NCBI GenBank assembly: GCA_017541325.1
Contig: JAFXZI010000004.1
Location: 59,208-123,207, forward strand
DNA: 64,000 bases
Reading direction: 5' to 3'
Source of the DNA: Bacilli bacterium
GTDB lineage: Bacteria > Bacillota_I > Bacilli_A > RF39 > UBA660
The notes below the pieces were generated by a model, which was not told the DNA's origin, did not search any database, and saw only the letters and a program-made list of their open reading frames with translations. Below are positions 62,931-64,000 of this stretch, piece after piece. A program made the position numbers and the translations under genes. Each line of letters starts with the position of its first letter. Position 1 is the stretch's first letter.

Positions 62931-63665
62931 ATGACTCAAAACATAGAAGACTTATATATAAAATTTCTAGATATTAAAGATAGAGGATGGATCAAGACTT
63001 TTAAAAGTGGTTTTAATGGTTCTGGTTATACATTTGAAACATTACTTGGAATAAAAGAAAATTATTTGGATTTACCAGACTATGAAGGAATAGAAATCAA
63101 AACTCAAAAGAAAAACGGAACTGGAAAATTATCTTTACTAAATATAAATCCAAAAGCTCAAAAAGGAGATGCTATAGAAATTATTCTCAATAAACTAGGA
63201 TATCCTGATAGAGATTATCCAGATTATAAAGTTTTTAATGTTTCATTATATGCTAATGAAATTAAAAAATGTGGAAATAATTATATTAGTATTAATGTAA
63301 ATGATAGAATGAAAAGAATTGAATTATGTATACAAGATTATGAAAAAAACGAATTAGATTTAAATGTTCATTGGCCTTATGCGTTAATTCAAGAACGATT
63401 ATATAAAAAATTAACATTTCTAGCAGTTATAAAATATGAAGAAAAAGAAGAAGAAGCAAAATATATTAGATATGATCAAATCAACGTTTATAAGTTTAAA
63501 TCTTTTTATCATTTTATTAAATTGATGAAAAAGGGAAAAATAAGAATTTCATTTAAGATTGGTTTACATAAAGATGGGGAATTGCTTGGTCAAACATATA
63601 ACCGTGGAATCAGTTTTGATGTTTTTAATGATGATTTAGAGGAAATGTTTAAGAAAGTATTATAG
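62931..63665 (+). CDS. MvaI/BcnI-family restriction endonuclease-like protein
   Basis: A 244-residue protein with the MvaI/BcnI-type core: GSGYTFETLLGIKENY and DYEGIEIKTQKK, where the acidic residues and Lys form a PD-(D/E)XK-type site. MvaI/BcnI enzymes are monomeric and related to the MutH nicking enzyme. No DNA methyltransferase is seen in the neighbouring 10 kb, so it may be an orphan restriction enzyme or a nicking/repair enzyme. ATG 62931 follows AGGTGAT; the GTG nine bases upstream overlaps it. It is divergent from metK, next to a tRNA array. Confidence 0.78.
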   Translation: MTQNIEDLYIKFLDIKDRGWIKTFKSGFNGSGYTFETLLGIKENYLDLPDYEGIEIKTQKKNGTGKLSLLNINPKAQKGDAIEIILNKLGYPDRDYPDYKVFNVSLYANEIKKCGNNYISINVNDRMKRIELCIQDYEKNELDLNVHWPYALIQERLYKKLTFLAVIKYEEKEEEAKYIRYDQINVYKFKSFYHFIKLMKKGKIRISFKIGLHKDGELLGQTYNRGISFDVFNDDLEEMFKKVL

Positions 63666-63713
63666 CAGGTGGGCCACATATGTCCGGACACGCCGTTTTT
63701 GGTGGTTGCAAAT

Positions 63714-63743
63714 AAAAAACTTATACTAATTCTAGTATAAGTC
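63714..63743 (-). terminator. Terminator of the tRNA cluster
   Basis: ACTTATACTA/TAGTATAAGT stem with a 4-nt loop and a T-run on the minus strand. Just left of it (63666-63709) lies a GC-rich, non-coding 44-base patch of unknown nature. Confidence 0.8.
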
Positions 63744-63756
63744 TTATTTAACTATA

Positions 63757-63833
63757 TGGTCGAGATGACAGGATTTGAACCTGCAACCCCTTGGTCCCAA
63801 ACCAAGTGCTCTACCAAATTGAGCCACATCTCG
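63757..63833 (-). tRNA. tRNA-Pro (anticodon TGG)
   Basis: Acceptor CGAGATG/CATCTCG, D-arm GGCTCAATTTGGTAGAGC, anticodon stem CTTGG/CCAAG with loop TTTGGGA, T-loop GGTTCAAATCC; CCA is encoded. Confidence 0.95.
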
Positions 63834-63834
63834 A

Positions 63835-63911
63835 TGGTGCGCCCGAAGGGATTCGAACCCCTGACCTTTTGGTTCGTAGCCAAACACTCTATCCAGCTGA
63901 GCTACGAGCGC
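63835..63911 (-). tRNA. tRNA-Arg (anticodon ACG)
   Basis: Acceptor GCGCTCG/CGGGCGC (one G-T pair), D-arm AGCTCAGCTGGATAGAGT, anticodon stem TTTGG/CCAAA with loop CTACGAA, T-loop GGTTCGAATCC; CCA is encoded. It is 1 base upstream of tRNA-Pro. Confidence 0.95.
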
Positions 63912-63959
63912 ATGATTACGAAATCACAATCATTTATATTAATTATATTCAATTAAAAA

Positions 63960-64000
63960 TGGTGGCTCCGAATGGAATCGAACCATCGACACGAGGATTT
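63960..64000 (-). tRNA. tRNA, 3' part, probably tRNA-Phe
   Basis: The 3' 41 bases of a tRNA: T-arm GATGGTTCGATTCCATT, acceptor strand CGGAGCC, discriminator A and encoded CCA. The visible loop end AAA followed by stem TCCTC and variable loop GTGTC fit bacterial tRNA-Phe. The anticodon is beyond the window edge. Confidence 0.8.

Noticed and set aside
63756..63956. 66-residue plus-strand frame over the tRNA genes
   Set aside because: It is antisense to tRNA-Pro and tRNA-Arg; such frames are a common false prediction.

Overview
The window is a stretch of AT-rich, densely packed bacterial chromosome with Firmicutes-type signals: AGGAGG-like ribosome binding sites, TTGACA/TATAAT promoters, tRNA genes that encode CCA, and short hairpin terminators between most operons. 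NrdG ends on TGA, so the standard bacterial code applies and this is not a code-4 Mycoplasma. NrdD/NrdG, a superoxide reductase and two radical SAM enzymes point to a strict anaerobe. Alanine racemase, cell-wall peptidases, lipoproteins, LicD and GtrA point to a Gram-positive envelope. My inference is an uncultured gut member of the Bacilli near the Mollicutes (RF39-like or Erysipelotrichia-like). Almost all genes lie on the minus strand. No phage, insertion sequence or CRISPR array was seen, and no stretch over 300 bases lacks a gene.

Layout. 1-2227: C-terminally open end of a large repeat protein. 2298-9912: a lone acyltransferase-like gene, then an anaerobic nucleotide-reduction operon (a radical-less NrdD paralogue, NrdG, NrdD fused to a Cys-rich/glutaredoxin tail, thioredoxin reductase) and dUTPase. 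10017-18032: surface-glycan genes (LicD, GtrA), tRNA-Arg, PLP lyase plus SDR, L33/EF-P and purine nucleoside phosphorylase. 18047-23974: four paralogous proteins with one near-identical VirB2-like membrane anchor, each carrying a different secreted hydrolase domain. 24005-33634: superoxide reductase, hybrid histidine kinase, acyl-CoA synthetase, SHMT, Ca2+-type ATPase and an SDR. 33660-39447: a membrane/stress island (VWA plus solute-binding domain, XpaC-like, second solute-binding protein, SPFH/YdjI, YcxB-like). 39572-48096: twin lipoproteins, acyltransferase 3, DUF1846, DUF362, enolase, HelD and a short pyrophosphatase.

48173-54450 is the strongest candidate for an undescribed system. Behind a LysR regulator and a promoter embedded in an inverted repeat lie six tightly packed genes: radical SAM/SPASM, MTA-phosphorylase-like, nucleoside deoxyribosyltransferase-like, cytidine-deaminase-like, HPr-kinase-like ATPase and B12-binding radical SAM. 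Together they look like a pathway that makes or remodels a nucleoside-derived molecule.

54459-64000 is mostly housekeeping: UPF0316, an EEP hydrolase, class I aldolase, TrpS, a HerA-like ATPase, alanine racemase, and MetK under a SAM-I riboswitch. It also holds an orphan MvaI/BcnI-type nuclease and a tRNA cluster (Pro, Arg, probable Phe) that runs off the right edge.
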